Part shown: piece after piece, positions 54,833-63,578 of the stretch
Layout of the letters: every line of letters begins with the position of its first letter
Position numbering within the stretch: position 1 is the first letter of the stretch
Assembly: GCA_905181815.1 (NCBI GenBank)
Contig: CAJIZA010000001.1
Location: 1-64,000, forward strand
Length of the DNA: 64,000 nt
Direction of reading: 5' to 3'
Source: an uncultured Planktomarina sp.
Lineage (GTDB): Bacteria; Pseudomonadota; Alphaproteobacteria; Rhodobacterales; Rhodobacteraceae
Notes under the pieces: generated by a model
What the model was told of the DNA's origin: nothing
Databases searched by the model: none
Seen by the model: only the letters and a program-made list of their open reading frames with translations
Position numbers and translations under genes: made by a program

Positions 54833-55558
54833 ATGTTCAAAGCTTTTGTGATATGTGCGGCTCTGTTTGCCGCACCCGTTTTGGCCCAAGAGAAATCCTT
54901 TACCCTGCAAGCCCCCTTTAGCTTTAACGAGAGTGGCTTTCTGAGGTATATTCTGCCTCGCTTCTCTTTGAAAACGGGGATAAAAATCCATCTTTTGGAA
55001 GAGGGAGGTCTTGCGCGCTTCGGCGAAGAAGGCACGCCTGTGTTTCGCGAAGGCGCTAGATTGTGGCGGTTCGCTTCGGGTGGTTATCCCGCCGCTGAGC
55101 GATTTGAAATCTGGCTTTTGTCGGATACGGGAAAACGCACAATTGAGGGGTTTGCCCCAAATGGAATCGCGGTGTTTCAAGCAAAAATCGAGACGGTAGC
55201 AGTTGCGAAACCTAAGCCGCTGACTGGAGACGCGGCTCTGGGTGCGCGGATTAGTTTGGACAAATGCGGTCGTTGCCATGTTGTCCATGAAAGCAATCGG
55301 ATGAAGGCAATAGGCTCGACCCCTTCTTTTAAGCTCATGCGCAGTTTTGAAGATTGGCGTCGCCGATACGAGGCATTCTATCTCCTCAATCCACACCCGG
55401 CGTTCACCCAAGTGTTTGAGGTGACCGAGCCCTTTGCCGCCCACTTGCCTTCTCCAATCGTCCCCATTGAGGTCTCCTTGGATGAAATTGCGGCCATTGT
55501 TGCTTATGTGGCGACCCTTAAGCCGGCTGATTTGGGATCGCCTATCCAATCTCAATGA
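54833..55558 (+). CDS. Periplasmic c-type cytochrome with binding-protein-like N-terminal half
   Basis: The ATG at 54833, just after GGGAGGAG, gives 241 residues with a signal peptide (AALFAAPVLAQ). Residues 25-125 resemble one lobe of a periplasmic binding protein of the tungstate/molybdate type (FNESGFLRYILPRFSLKTGI, EIWLLSDTGKRTIEGF). Residues 145-235 form a single-heme cytochrome c with CGRCHVV and a later Met-containing loop. The combination is unusual. It is convergent with the polyferredoxin gene and overlaps its end by 7 bases. Link to formate dehydrogenase is by position. Confidence 0.75.
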   Translation: MFKAFVICAALFAAPVLAQEKSFTLQAPFSFNESGFLRYILPRFSLKTGIKIHLLEEGGLARFGEEGTPVFREGARLWRFASGGYPAAERFEIWLLSDTGKRTIEGFAPNGIAVFQAKIETVAVAKPKPLTGDAALGARISLDKCGRCHVVHESNRMKAIGSTPSFKLMRSFEDWRRRYEAFYLLNPHPAFTQVFEVTEPFAAHLPSPIVPIEVSLDEIAAIVAYVATLKPADLGSPIQSQ

Positions 55559-57519
55559 TCCCGGCGCTTTGACAGATAATCGTCTGTTGTGCGTACCCGA
55601 GGGCGGGCGTCACCTTGGAAAGGATTGTCTGTTGAGTGATACTGTGCCTGAATACGGCAATTGTCGCACATTTCGATCATCTTTGAAGCGGCTGGATTGG
55701 CGAACATCGCATGATTTCCAGCCAGTTTCTTGCTGATCTTCTCAACCGTAGATTTCACGCCAAAAAGTGATCCGCATTCGATGCAGGCAAAGGGTTCTTC
55801 TTCATGCAAGATCTTTTGTGTAAAGGCTTGATCTGTGAGATCCATCTGCGGTTTCAAAATAATGGCCTTTTCTGGACAAATATTGCTGCAGAGGCCGCAT
55901 TGCAAACAGGCGTCTTCTTGAAAACGTAGTTGTGGCAGATCTTCATTGTCTCCCAAGGCACCAGATGGGCAAAGGGAGACGCAGGCCAGGCAGAGGCTAC
56001 AGGCTTCTGTATCAATTAGGACTGCCCCATAGGGCGCCCCGATCGGAAGGTCGAGCACATCTGCCTCTGGCTGAAGAGCTTTAGCAGCTAAACGTGCTAC
56101 TTGCCGCCGAGAACCGATTGGCAAAATTGGAGCGCAGGCCATTTCGGTTGCCGTACCAGAATATAACAGGTCGCATAAAGCTTCTGGATCCGTAGGTTGC
56201 AACCTATGCACTGTGCCTAAACCACCAAGAGCTTTTGCTAAATTTATTTGCGCATCAATCACGTCAATTTCGGAGGTTGGAAAGGTCAAAATATTGACTT
56301 CGGCAAAGCCACAGGCCAGTGCGGCCAGAATTTCTGCATGGCCGAAGCCTGCCAGGCCATCAACTTCGAGGGGAACGACAGAGCTAGGGAGGCCGCGACA
56401 AAAGCGTGCGGCCAATGAGATCATTTCGGCGCCCGAGTTATCATCATGGACCAACAGAAGTGGATTTTCTCCGCCTGCTTTGCTAAAAGTTTCGGCCAAG
56501 GTGTTTATGCGGCGAAATAAAATATCAATCGATGGAGCATCGTAGCTAATCGCGCCAGACGGGCAAACTGCGGCGCAGGAGCCACAGCCGGCACAGATCA
56601 TCGGATCAATGGTCACATGCTCCCCTGCCGAAAGGATCGCTCCAGTTGGGCAGACGCTCAAACAATTCGAGCAGGCTGGTTTTTCGGCGCGGCTGTGGGC
56701 GCAGAGACTTTCTTCAAGGCGTACATAGAGCGGTTTTTCAAAAGTGCCTATCATCTTCGACGCTGTCAAAACTGCTTTTGCAACTGAAGGAGCATGGCGG
56801 GCATCTGCACGCAGGTATCCATCGCGCTTTTCGGGCGCAGGGAACAGTGCGGGTGGCCCGCGAAAATCTATAATGATGTCACAATGAGAAGCCGCTCCAT
56901 CCACGGAATCTGTCAACTCAAAAGAACCGCGTCCCCCTAGCCGGACTTCTTGCAGTGCTTCAAATTGAAGAGAAAAACCCCCAAGGGCGCCAGAGGCATG
57001 CTGCAGCCGGCCAACAACGCAGTCGAAACGCCGATCTATAGGAATTTCCCCGCCCTGCGGCAGCAAGACTGTAACGGCTAAAACATCGCAGAGATCGGCG
57101 GCCGCTTGCAGAATGGCTTCATGTCCTGTTGGCCCAGCAATTAACAGGCAAGTTCCTTCAGACAGAACGTCAATTGAACCGCCCATCTGTCTGGATAGGG
57201 CTGGCAAGGTAGCTTCTGCGGCGAGGGCGGCCATCTTGGGGGTGACATTGCCTTCGCCCCAACCTGCGCGGTCTCGGATATCAACAAAAGCGGGCAGGTC
57301 GGCCTGCAATTCTTCGGCCAGCTCTTCGAATTTCTGGCGCTCTTGTTGGCAGGCGATAAGGGCCTCACCTTCTGCTATGCCTTTTGCTGCGAGATTGATT
57401 TCATCACCGCAAAGGTTGTTGTGAACACGAGAACACGCAAGTCCAGTTGCTTTGGAAATGGCATCTACATCGATTGATTGAGACCCTAGACAGTCACACA
57501 AAATTAAGTTTTTGGTCAA
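55552..57519 (-). CDS. Polyferredoxin-like 4Fe-4S protein of the formate dehydrogenase island
   Basis: The TTG at 57519 behind GGAG is preferred and gives 655 residues beginning TKNLILCDCLGSQSID; the ATG at 57633 has no site. It contains four ferredoxin-type clusters: CSNCLSVCPTGAI, CAGCGSCAAVCPSGAI, CSLCLACVSLCPSGAL and CLQCGLCSNICPEKAI, plus further cysteines (CIECGS, MCDNCRI). The N-terminal half resembles the FeS-protein CCG/HdrA-linked type (NLCGDEINLAA). It likely moves electrons for, or matures, formate dehydrogenase. It is transcribed away from the DUF3305 gene. Confidence 0.8.
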   Translation of the reverse strand: MTKNLILCDCLGSQSIDVDAISKATGLACSRVHNNLCGDEINLAAKGIAEGEALIACQQERQKFEELAEELQADLPAFVDIRDRAGWGEGNVTPKMAALAAEATLPALSRQMGGSIDVLSEGTCLLIAGPTGHEAILQAAADLCDVLAVTVLLPQGGEIPIDRRFDCVVGRLQHASGALGGFSLQFEALQEVRLGGRGSFELTDSVDGAASHCDIIIDFRGPPALFPAPEKRDGYLRADARHAPSVAKAVLTASKMIGTFEKPLYVRLEESLCAHSRAEKPACSNCLSVCPTGAILSAGEHVTIDPMICAGCGSCAAVCPSGAISYDAPSIDILFRRINTLAETFSKAGGENPLLLVHDDNSGAEMISLAARFCRGLPSSVVPLEVDGLAGFGHAEILAALACGFAEVNILTFPTSEIDVIDAQINLAKALGGLGTVHRLQPTDPEALCDLLYSGTATEMACAPILPIGSRRQVARLAAKALQPEADVLDLPIGAPYGAVLIDTEACSLCLACVSLCPSGALGDNEDLPQLRFQEDACLQCGLCSNICPEKAIILKPQMDLTDQAFTQKILHEEEPFACIECGSLFGVKSTVEKISKKLAGNHAMFANPAASKMIEMCDNCRIQAQYHSTDNPFQGDARPRVRTTDDYLSKRRDH

Positions 57520-57843
57520 ATGGTTCTCCCCAAAGGCGGCCGAATTATAAAGCCTTTGTGATGTTAATCGTGCTTTTAACGGTTCGTAAACCGCATATTT
57601 TTTCGAAAGGTTGTTGCAACTTCCATGCTGCATATGCGGTGTATTTTTTTTATAATCCTTTAAATTGGCAAAATACGGTGTTTGTGTAGCATAAAAGCCA
57701 AGTTAGGCGCGATACTTTCAATTTCCCGAATTCTGCGCCGCAGCAATATTGGGGATTTCTGCAACAATTAATTATTTGTCTTTGTGTTAATGCAATACCT
57801 CAGACATAATGCTTTTAAGATTGCCAACAACTATGGAGACAAT

Positions 57844-58404
57844 GTGACACTAGCGGCCCAAAAATCGATATCCATGGCGTTGGGAATAGTGGTGCGTAGA
57901 GTGCCCGGCGTAACGCGCTGGGTTGATTACATTTGGAAGGCTGTTGCGGTTTTGCCAGGCGCGGGTCCCGCTCATTGGAAAGAATTGCGCCGCGTTGGTG
58001 ATGCGGTGGAATATCACGCGGCGACGGTCCATTTGGAATTGTTCCGCACGGATACAGAGGCCTATTTGCAAGGTCTTTCAACCAAAAATCCAGCGATTTA
58101 TGTCGTAATGCGAGACAGCGATGGTCTAGATCCATTGGAGGTGGTTATGGCTACGGCGTCGCCCTTTGAGGCGCAAGACTATGCCGACACGGGCGAAGAG
58201 TTGGTCGAGAAAGTTCTCATGCCCGAAGGTCTGGTCGCTTGGGTTCGTGATTATGTTGAAGCGCATCACGAAGATCAGGTGTTTGTTAAGCGCCGGCGAG
58301 ACAAGGAGCGGGTGGATTTGGATCAAAACGGTATTGGTGATTCAAGGATTCGGCAAATTTCTGACGTCTACCGTGCACCAACCTCAAAGCAAACAGTCCA
58401 TTGA
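57844..58404 (+). CDS. DUF3305-family protein
   Basis: The GTG at 57844, after GGAGAC, gives 186 residues; the ATG further up lacks a site. The family core is ALGIVVRRVPGVTRWVDYIW, KAVAVLPGAGPAHWKELRR and LFRTDTEAYLQGLSTKNPAI. No catalytic motif is known. It heads the operon DUF3305-DUF3306-torD-small Tat protein-fdhA-fdhB-fdhC, and overlaps the next gene by 4 bases. It is a conserved accessory protein of this formate dehydrogenase type. Confidence 0.85.
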   Translation: MTLAAQKSISMALGIVVRRVPGVTRWVDYIWKAVAVLPGAGPAHWKELRRVGDAVEYHAATVHLELFRTDTEAYLQGLSTKNPAIYVVMRDSDGLDPLEVVMATASPFEAQDYADTGEELVEKVLMPEGLVAWVRDYVEAHHEDQVFVKRRRDKERVDLDQNGIGDSRIRQISDVYRAPTSKQTVH

Positions 58405-59030
58405 GTGGTCAACAAACCTTTTGGGCCCGTCGTAAGGCGAAGGTCGAAGCAGAGGCCCAGGCCGATCTGAAGGCTGTTGAGACTAGAAATTTGTTTGAAG
58501 AACAAGCCGAGCTGGATGAACTATCGGATGATGCGTTGCTAGAGAAGCTAGAGCTGCCCAATCCCGATGAGATGAAAATGGGTGATGACTTTTCGGGTTT
58601 TATGTCTAAATCTGTGCCAGATCGTTTACGTCGTAGGGCCTTGCGGACGCTTTGGCGTTCAAACCCGGTTTTGGCGAATGTGGATAACCTTGTCGATTAT
58701 GGCGAGGATTTCACCGATGCCGCTTTGGCGGTTGAAAATATCCAAACGGCCTATCAAGTTGGCAAAGGCATGTTGAAACATGTTCAAGAGATGGCCCGCC
58801 AGGAGGAAGAGCGCCTAAACCCAACCATGGTAGAATCGGAGCTAGTTGAGGGCGCACTTGAATCTGAGGCTGAGGCCGAAACGCCGATTGATCTTGAGCA
58901 ACAAGCTGAAGAGGAGGCACTGGCCTTTGTAGCTTCGCAAGCAGGCGATGAGCTGGATGAGGCGCAGTTTGAGTGTGCCCCGCCGATGCCGCGCCGCATG
59001 AAATTTGCAATCAAGGAGAGTGTAGCGTGA
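58401..59030 (+). CDS. DUF3306-family protein
   Basis: The 209-residue acidic protein starts with TTG overlapping the DUF3305 stop. It has the family N-terminus FWARRKAKVEAEA, the core PDRLRRRALRTLWRSNPVLA with NVDNLVDYGEDFTDA, a variable acidic middle (EGALESEAEAETPIDLEQQ) and the conserved C-terminal PMPRRMKF. It is a formate dehydrogenase accessory protein of unknown role. It overlaps torD by 4 bases. Confidence 0.85.
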   Translation: MSGQQTFWARRKAKVEAEAQADLKAVETRNLFEEQAELDELSDDALLEKLELPNPDEMKMGDDFSGFMSKSVPDRLRRRALRTLWRSNPVLANVDNLVDYGEDFTDAALAVENIQTAYQVGKGMLKHVQEMARQEEERLNPTMVESELVEGALESEAEAETPIDLEQQAEEEALAFVASQAGDELDEAQFECAPPMPRRMKFAIKESVA

Positions 59031-59632
59031 ATCCTGCTCGAGACATAACAATTGAGTCCGAAGATCGCTTGCGCGCGGATCTCTACAATTTCATTGGTCT
59101 GATCTTGTCTGCGCCGCCTGACCAGCTTTTGCTTGATCAATGTATAAATCTGTCGGGCGACGACAGTAATTTGGGCAAAGCAGTCCGCAGCCTATCTCGC
59201 GTAGCTCGAGTAACCAAGCCTAAGAAGGTTGAGAGTGAGTTTAATGCGTTGTTCATTGGCTTGGGGCGCGGAGAGCTGCTGCCCTACGCCAGCTATTATT
59301 TGACAGGGTTTTTGAACGAAAAACCATTGGCCACCTTGCGTTCTGATATGGCGTCGCGCGGCATGGTTCGGGCGGCCAATGTATATGAGCCTGAGGATAA
59401 TATAGCTTCTTTGATGGAGATGATGGGGGGGATGATCGTTGGTCGGTTTGGAACACCGGCTGAGCTTGCTGACCAAAGGCAGTTTTTCAACAAGCACATC
59501 GCGCCCTGGGCTGGGCATTTCTTTTCCGATTTGGAAGCGGCAAAAAATTCGATCCTCTATGCCTCTGTGGGCAGTGTAGGCCGAGCTTTTATTGAGATTG
59601 AGCGCGAAGCGTTCAGAATGACTGCGGCATAG
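59027..59632 (+). CDS. torD: TorD-family molybdoenzyme chaperone
   Basis: The GTG at 59027, within the DUF3306 stop, gives 201 residues. The all-helical TorD/DmsD pattern includes RADLYNFIGLILSAPPDQLL, VESEFNALFIGLGRGELLPY with ASYYLTG, and the motif FFNKHIAPWAGHFFSDLEAA. Such chaperones bind the Tat signal of molybdoenzymes and hold them for cofactor insertion before export. The client is presumably the FdhA encoded two genes downstream, which has a Tat signal. Confidence 0.9.
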   Translation: MNPARDITIESEDRLRADLYNFIGLILSAPPDQLLLDQCINLSGDDSNLGKAVRSLSRVARVTKPKKVESEFNALFIGLGRGELLPYASYYLTGFLNEKPLATLRSDMASRGMVRAANVYEPEDNIASLMEMMGGMIVGRFGTPAELADQRQFFNKHIAPWAGHFFSDLEAAKNSILYASVGSVGRAFIEIEREAFRMTAA

Positions 59633-59686
59633 GCGCCGCAATAACCTGGCGATACGCTCGCCACGCAACAGGAGGGAGACATCCCA

Positions 59687-59878
59687 ATGAGCAAAACCTC
59701 TGAAGATGGCACAACGCGCCGAGACTTTCTGAAGATTGCAGGCACAGCGGCTCCCGCGGCTTTTGTCGCGGTTGCTTCTGGCACATCTGCCGTGGCTGCC
59801 AGCCCTGCAGACCTTGCATCTAATGAGATGCAAGATACGGCGCATACCCGCGCTTACCTGGACAGCGTCCGCTTCTAA
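59687..59878 (+). CDS. Small twin-arginine signal protein of the formate dehydrogenase operon
   Basis: The 63-residue protein consists of a Tat signal (TTRRDFLKIAGTAAPAAFVA) followed by only about 25 residues ending TAHTRAYLDSVRF. Similar short proteins precede fdhA in many proteobacteria and are thought to be part of, or help form, the enzyme. A strong site (AGGAGGGAG) precedes the ATG. Confidence 0.85.
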   Translation: MSKTSEDGTTRRDFLKIAGTAAPAAFVAVASGTSAVAASPADLASNEMQDTAHTRAYLDSVRF

Positions 59879-59994
59879 AGCGCTGCCCAGCAAGACTGAA
59901 ACCTCAAGCGACTGGTAGCGTGACGCCCGACTGTTTGAGATCAAATTAACCAAGCAAGCACGGGCAAATCCCGCGCAAGCAAGGGAGGAAGAAA

Positions 59995-62889
59995 ATGTTA
60001 AGGAAAAAGACCAACGGGGTTGCGAGACGCTCCCAACGGACTGGTATCCTGTCAGATGTTGCACAGAAATCTGTTGATCGACGCGCGTTCCTGCGTGGAA
60101 GTGGGTTGGCGATTGGTGGTCTTGCGGCCATTTCCGCAACAGGTGGCGCTGTAACGCAGGCCTCAGCTGCTTCAGCTATGGATGGTGCAGTCCAGACGAT
60201 CAAATCGGTATGCACACACTGCTCGGTGGGCTGCACCGTGATTGCTGAGGTCAGCAATGGTGTGTGGACAGGTCAAGAACCTGGATGGGACAGCCCATTT
60301 AACCTCGGCGCTCATTGCGCCAAAGGGGCCGCGGTGCGCGAGCACGCCCATGGGGAACGTCGTTTGAAATACCCTATGAAAAAAGAGGGTGGTGAATGGA
60401 AGCGCATCAGCTGGGACCAGGCGATTGATGAAATCGGCGATGGCATGATGAAGATTCGTAAGGAGAGCGGCCCAGATTCTGTTTATTGGCTTGGATCTGC
60501 GAAACACAGCAATGAGCAAGCCTACATGTTCCGCAAATTTGCGGCATATTGGGGCACGAATAACGTCGACCACCAAGCCCGTATTTGTCACTCAACAACA
60601 GTTGCAGGTGTTGCAAATACATGGGGCTACGGCGCCATGACCAACAGCTATAATGACATCCACAATTCAAAAGCAATATTCATCATCGGCGGCAATCCAG
60701 CTGAGGCGCATCCGGTCTCCTTACTTCACCTTCTGAAGGCCAAAGAGCAGAATAATGCGCCGGTGATCGTCTGTGATCCTCGGTTCACACGCACCGCCGC
60801 CCATGCGGATGAGTATGTTCGCTTCCGTCCCGGCTCTGATGTGGCGCTGGTATGGGGTATCCTGTGGCATATTTTCGAAAACGGCTGGGAAGACAAAGAG
60901 TTCATCCGTACCCGTGTTTGGGGCATGGATCAAATTCAAGAAGAGGTCAAAAAATGGACCCCGGAAGAGGTTGAACGTGTAACTGGTGCGCCTGGTGAAC
61001 AGTTGCATCGAGTTGCGCGCACTTTGGCCAACAACCGGCCTGGTACAGTGATTTGGTGCATGGGCGGCACACAGCACACCAATGGTAACAACAACACCCG
61101 TGCGTACTGCATCTTGCAATTGGCTCTTGGCAACATGGGTACATCTGGTGGTGGTACAAATATCTTCCGCGGTCATTGTAATGTTCAAGGCGCGACCGAT
61201 TTGGGTGTGCTTAGTCACACCCTTCCAGGGTACTACGGTCTGTCCGCAGGCGCTTGGGCCCATTGGGCTCGTGTTTGGGAGGAGGACGCAGATTGGCTTA
61301 AGGGGCAGTTTGATGTGACCAAAGACGCTCAAGGCAAAGATAAATCTCTCCAAAACCTAACTGGTATTCCAGTATCGCGTTGGATTGATGGCGTGTTGGA
61401 AGATCCTGATAACATGGACAATCCCGAAAAGGTGCGCGCCATGGTTCTTTGGGGGCATGCTCCTAACTCACAGACGCGACAGAAGGAAATGAAAACTGCG
61501 ATGGAACAGCTCGATATGCTCGTCGTCGTGGATCCATATCCAACCGTTTCGGCAATTTTGCACGACCGGACAGATGGCGTTTACTTGCTTCCGGCCTGTA
61601 CCCAGTTTGAAACACGTGGTTCAGTGACGGCGTCCAACAGATCATTCCAGTGGCGAGAAAAAGTAGTTGATCCGCTATTTGAAAGTTTGCCTGATCACGT
61701 CATTATGGCTAAATTTTTGAATAAATTTGGTTGGGCGGATCGTTTCTTTAGAAATATCGAAATGGAAGACCCCGAAACGCCAAATATTGAATCGGTTACG
61801 CGAGAGTTTAACCGGGGTATGTGGACAATTGGTTATACTGGCCAAAGTCCGGAACGCATTAAGATGCACATGGCCAATCAACACACCTTTGATCGCACAA
61901 CGCTGCAAGCAATTGGTGGCCCAGCCGATGGAGATTACTACGGTCTCCCATGGCCATCCTGGGGTTCTGCAGAGATGAACCATCCGGGAACTCCAAACCT
62001 TTACGACATGTCTAAACGCGTGTCTGAGGGCGGCTTGACTTTCCGCGCCCGCTTTGGCGTGGAGCGTGATGGGGACAACATGTTGGCTGAAGGCGTCTAC
62101 AGCAAAGATTCGGATATCAAAGATGGGTATCCTGAATTTACAATGCAGATGTTGATGGACCTTGGTTGGGACAGCGAACTGACCGCAAAGGAGCGGGCTG
62201 TTATTGATGGGATTGCTGGCCCAAAGACCAACTGGAAAACCGACCTTTCCGGTGGGATCCAGAGGGTGGCCATTGCCCATGAATGCGCTCCATTTGGAAA
62301 CGCAAAAGCGCGGGCCGTGGTTTGGACATTCCCAGATCCCGTTCCTGTTCATCGTGAACCACTTTACACCAACCGCAGGGATTTGGTTGAAGATTATCCA
62401 ACATATGAGGATCGCAAATTCTATCGCCTTCCAACAATGTATGCCTCAATCCAGAAGCAGGATTTCTCCAAAGAATATCCCATGATACTGACATCAGGTC
62501 GTTTGGTGGAATATGAGGGCGGCGCAGATGAATCGCGTTCGAACCCGTGGCTTGCGGAGTTACAGCAAGATATGTTCGTCGAAATAAACACACGAGATGC
62601 AAACAATCTTGGTGTACGTGATGGCGCGCAAGTTTGGGTGGAAGGTCCTGAGGGCGCCAAGGTCAAAGTGATGGCCATGGTAACCGAACGGGTGGGTGAG
62701 GGCGTTGCCTTTATGCCATTCCACTTTGGCGGTCATTTGGAAGGTGTGGATCTGAGGGATAAATATCCTGATGGCGCAGACCCCTTTGTTTTAGGGGAAA
62801 GCTCAAACACCGCGCAAACCTATGGCTATGATTCAGTGACCCAGATGCAGGAGACAAAAGCCACTCTCTGCAAAATCTGGACAGCATAA
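59995..62889 (+). CDS. fdhA: Formate dehydrogenase catalytic (alpha) subunit
   Basis: The 964-residue enzyme has a Tat signal (DRRAFLRGSGLAIGGLAAIS), a 4Fe-4S motif (VCTHCSVGCTVIAE with GAHCAKG), and bis-MGD domains. The Mo/W ligand position reads HQARICHSTTVAGVAN, so it uses Cys rather than selenocysteine; the conserved His follows it. RGHCNVQGATDLG and the C-terminal FMPFHFGGHLEGVD are typical of membrane-anchored periplasmic formate dehydrogenases. It oxidises formate to CO2 and passes electrons to FdhB. GGGAGGAAG lies close before the ATG. Confidence 0.95.
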   Translation: MLRKKTNGVARRSQRTGILSDVAQKSVDRRAFLRGSGLAIGGLAAISATGGAVTQASAASAMDGAVQTIKSVCTHCSVGCTVIAEVSNGVWTGQEPGWDSPFNLGAHCAKGAAVREHAHGERRLKYPMKKEGGEWKRISWDQAIDEIGDGMMKIRKESGPDSVYWLGSAKHSNEQAYMFRKFAAYWGTNNVDHQARICHSTTVAGVANTWGYGAMTNSYNDIHNSKAIFIIGGNPAEAHPVSLLHLLKAKEQNNAPVIVCDPRFTRTAAHADEYVRFRPGSDVALVWGILWHIFENGWEDKEFIRTRVWGMDQIQEEVKKWTPEEVERVTGAPGEQLHRVARTLANNRPGTVIWCMGGTQHTNGNNNTRAYCILQLALGNMGTSGGGTNIFRGHCNVQGATDLGVLSHTLPGYYGLSAGAWAHWARVWEEDADWLKGQFDVTKDAQGKDKSLQNLTGIPVSRWIDGVLEDPDNMDNPEKVRAMVLWGHAPNSQTRQKEMKTAMEQLDMLVVVDPYPTVSAILHDRTDGVYLLPACTQFETRGSVTASNRSFQWREKVVDPLFESLPDHVIMAKFLNKFGWADRFFRNIEMEDPETPNIESVTREFNRGMWTIGYTGQSPERIKMHMANQHTFDRTTLQAIGGPADGDYYGLPWPSWGSAEMNHPGTPNLYDMSKRVSEGGLTFRARFGVERDGDNMLAEGVYSKDSDIKDGYPEFTMQMLMDLGWDSELTAKERAVIDGIAGPKTNWKTDLSGGIQRVAIAHECAPFGNAKARAVVWTFPDPVPVHREPLYTNRRDLVEDYPTYEDRKFYRLPTMYASIQKQDFSKEYPMILTSGRLVEYEGGADESRSNPWLAELQQDMFVEINTRDANNLGVRDGAQVWVEGPEGAKVKVMAMVTERVGEGVAFMPFHFGGHLEGVDLRDKYPDGADPFVLGESSNTAQTYGYDSVTQMQETKATLCKIWTA

Positions 62890-62902
62890 GGAGACCTGAG
62901 AA

Positions 62903-63496
62903 ATGGCAAGAGCAAAATTTCTCGTCGACGCGGAACGCTGCATTGAATGCAACGCTTGCGTGACTGCCTGTAAAAATGAGCATGAAGTACCTTGGGGGAT
63001 TAATCGCCGGAAAGTCGTCACTATCAATGATGGCTCGCCGGGTGAGAGATCAATTTCGGTGGCCTGTATGCACTGTTCTGATGCGCCTTGTATGGCTGTC
63101 TGCCCAACGGACTGCTTCTATCAGAACGACGAAGGGATGGTCCTACACTCTAAGGATCTGTGCATTGGTTGTGGGTATTGCTTTTATGCATGCCCCTTCG
63201 GTGCACCACAGTTCCCACAGGCGGGCAACTTTGGCTCCCGCGGCAAGATGGACAAATGTACCTTCTGCGCCGGTGGTCCAGAGGAAAACCACTCCACAGC
63301 CGAGTTTGCAAAGTATGGCCGCAACCGGATCGCAGAAGGCAAATTGCCAATCTGTGCCGAGATGTGTGCCACTAAGGCGCTGTTGGCTGGAGACGGTGAT
63401 GTTGTGTCGGGCATTTATCGCGAGCGGGTTGTTTCCCGTGGCTTTGGGTCTGGCGCTTGGGGCTGGGGCACAGCCTATAATCAAAAAGGCGGATGA
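62903..63496 (+). CDS. fdhB: Formate dehydrogenase iron-sulfur (beta) subunit
   Basis: The 197-residue protein has four ferredoxin-type cysteine groups: CIECNACVTACKNEHE, CMHCSDAPCMAVCPTDC, CIGCGYCFYACPFGAP and CTFCAGG with CAEMC. They carry electrons from FdhA to the membrane cytochrome b. No C-terminal membrane anchor is present, as in shorter FdhB forms. It starts 13 bases after fdhA and is followed by a hairpin before fdhC. Confidence 0.95.
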   Translation: MARAKFLVDAERCIECNACVTACKNEHEVPWGINRRKVVTINDGSPGERSISVACMHCSDAPCMAVCPTDCFYQNDEGMVLHSKDLCIGCGYCFYACPFGAPQFPQAGNFGSRGKMDKCTFCAGGPEENHSTAEFAKYGRNRIAEGKLPICAEMCATKALLAGDGDVVSGIYRERVVSRGFGSGAWGWGTAYNQKGG

Positions 63497-63522
63497 TCCG
63501 CAGTTTTTGACATCCTGAAATG

Positions 63523-63553
63523 AAGGGGCGATCCAAATATGGATTGCCCCTTT
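63523..63553 (+). terminator. Intercistronic hairpin between fdhB and fdhC
   Basis: AAGGGGCGATCCA and TGGATTGCCCCTTT pair with a 4-base loop. Only three T residues follow, so it is more likely a processing or attenuation hairpin than a full terminator. Confidence 0.55.
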
Positions 63554-63578
63554 GACTAAAAACTTTTGGGGATCCGCC

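Noticed and set aside
54734..55555. Long open frame (273 codons) on the minus strand
   Set aside because: It is fully antisense to the cytochrome c gene, which has a signal peptide, a CxxCH motif and a ribosome site; the antisense product has no recognisable features.
59192..60139. 315-codon open frame on the minus strand
   Set aside because: It is antisense to torD, the small Tat protein and the start of fdhA; no start site or family features.
60721..62352. Open frames of 210 and 225 codons on the minus strand
   Set aside because: Both are antisense to the formate dehydrogenase alpha subunit and show no domain.
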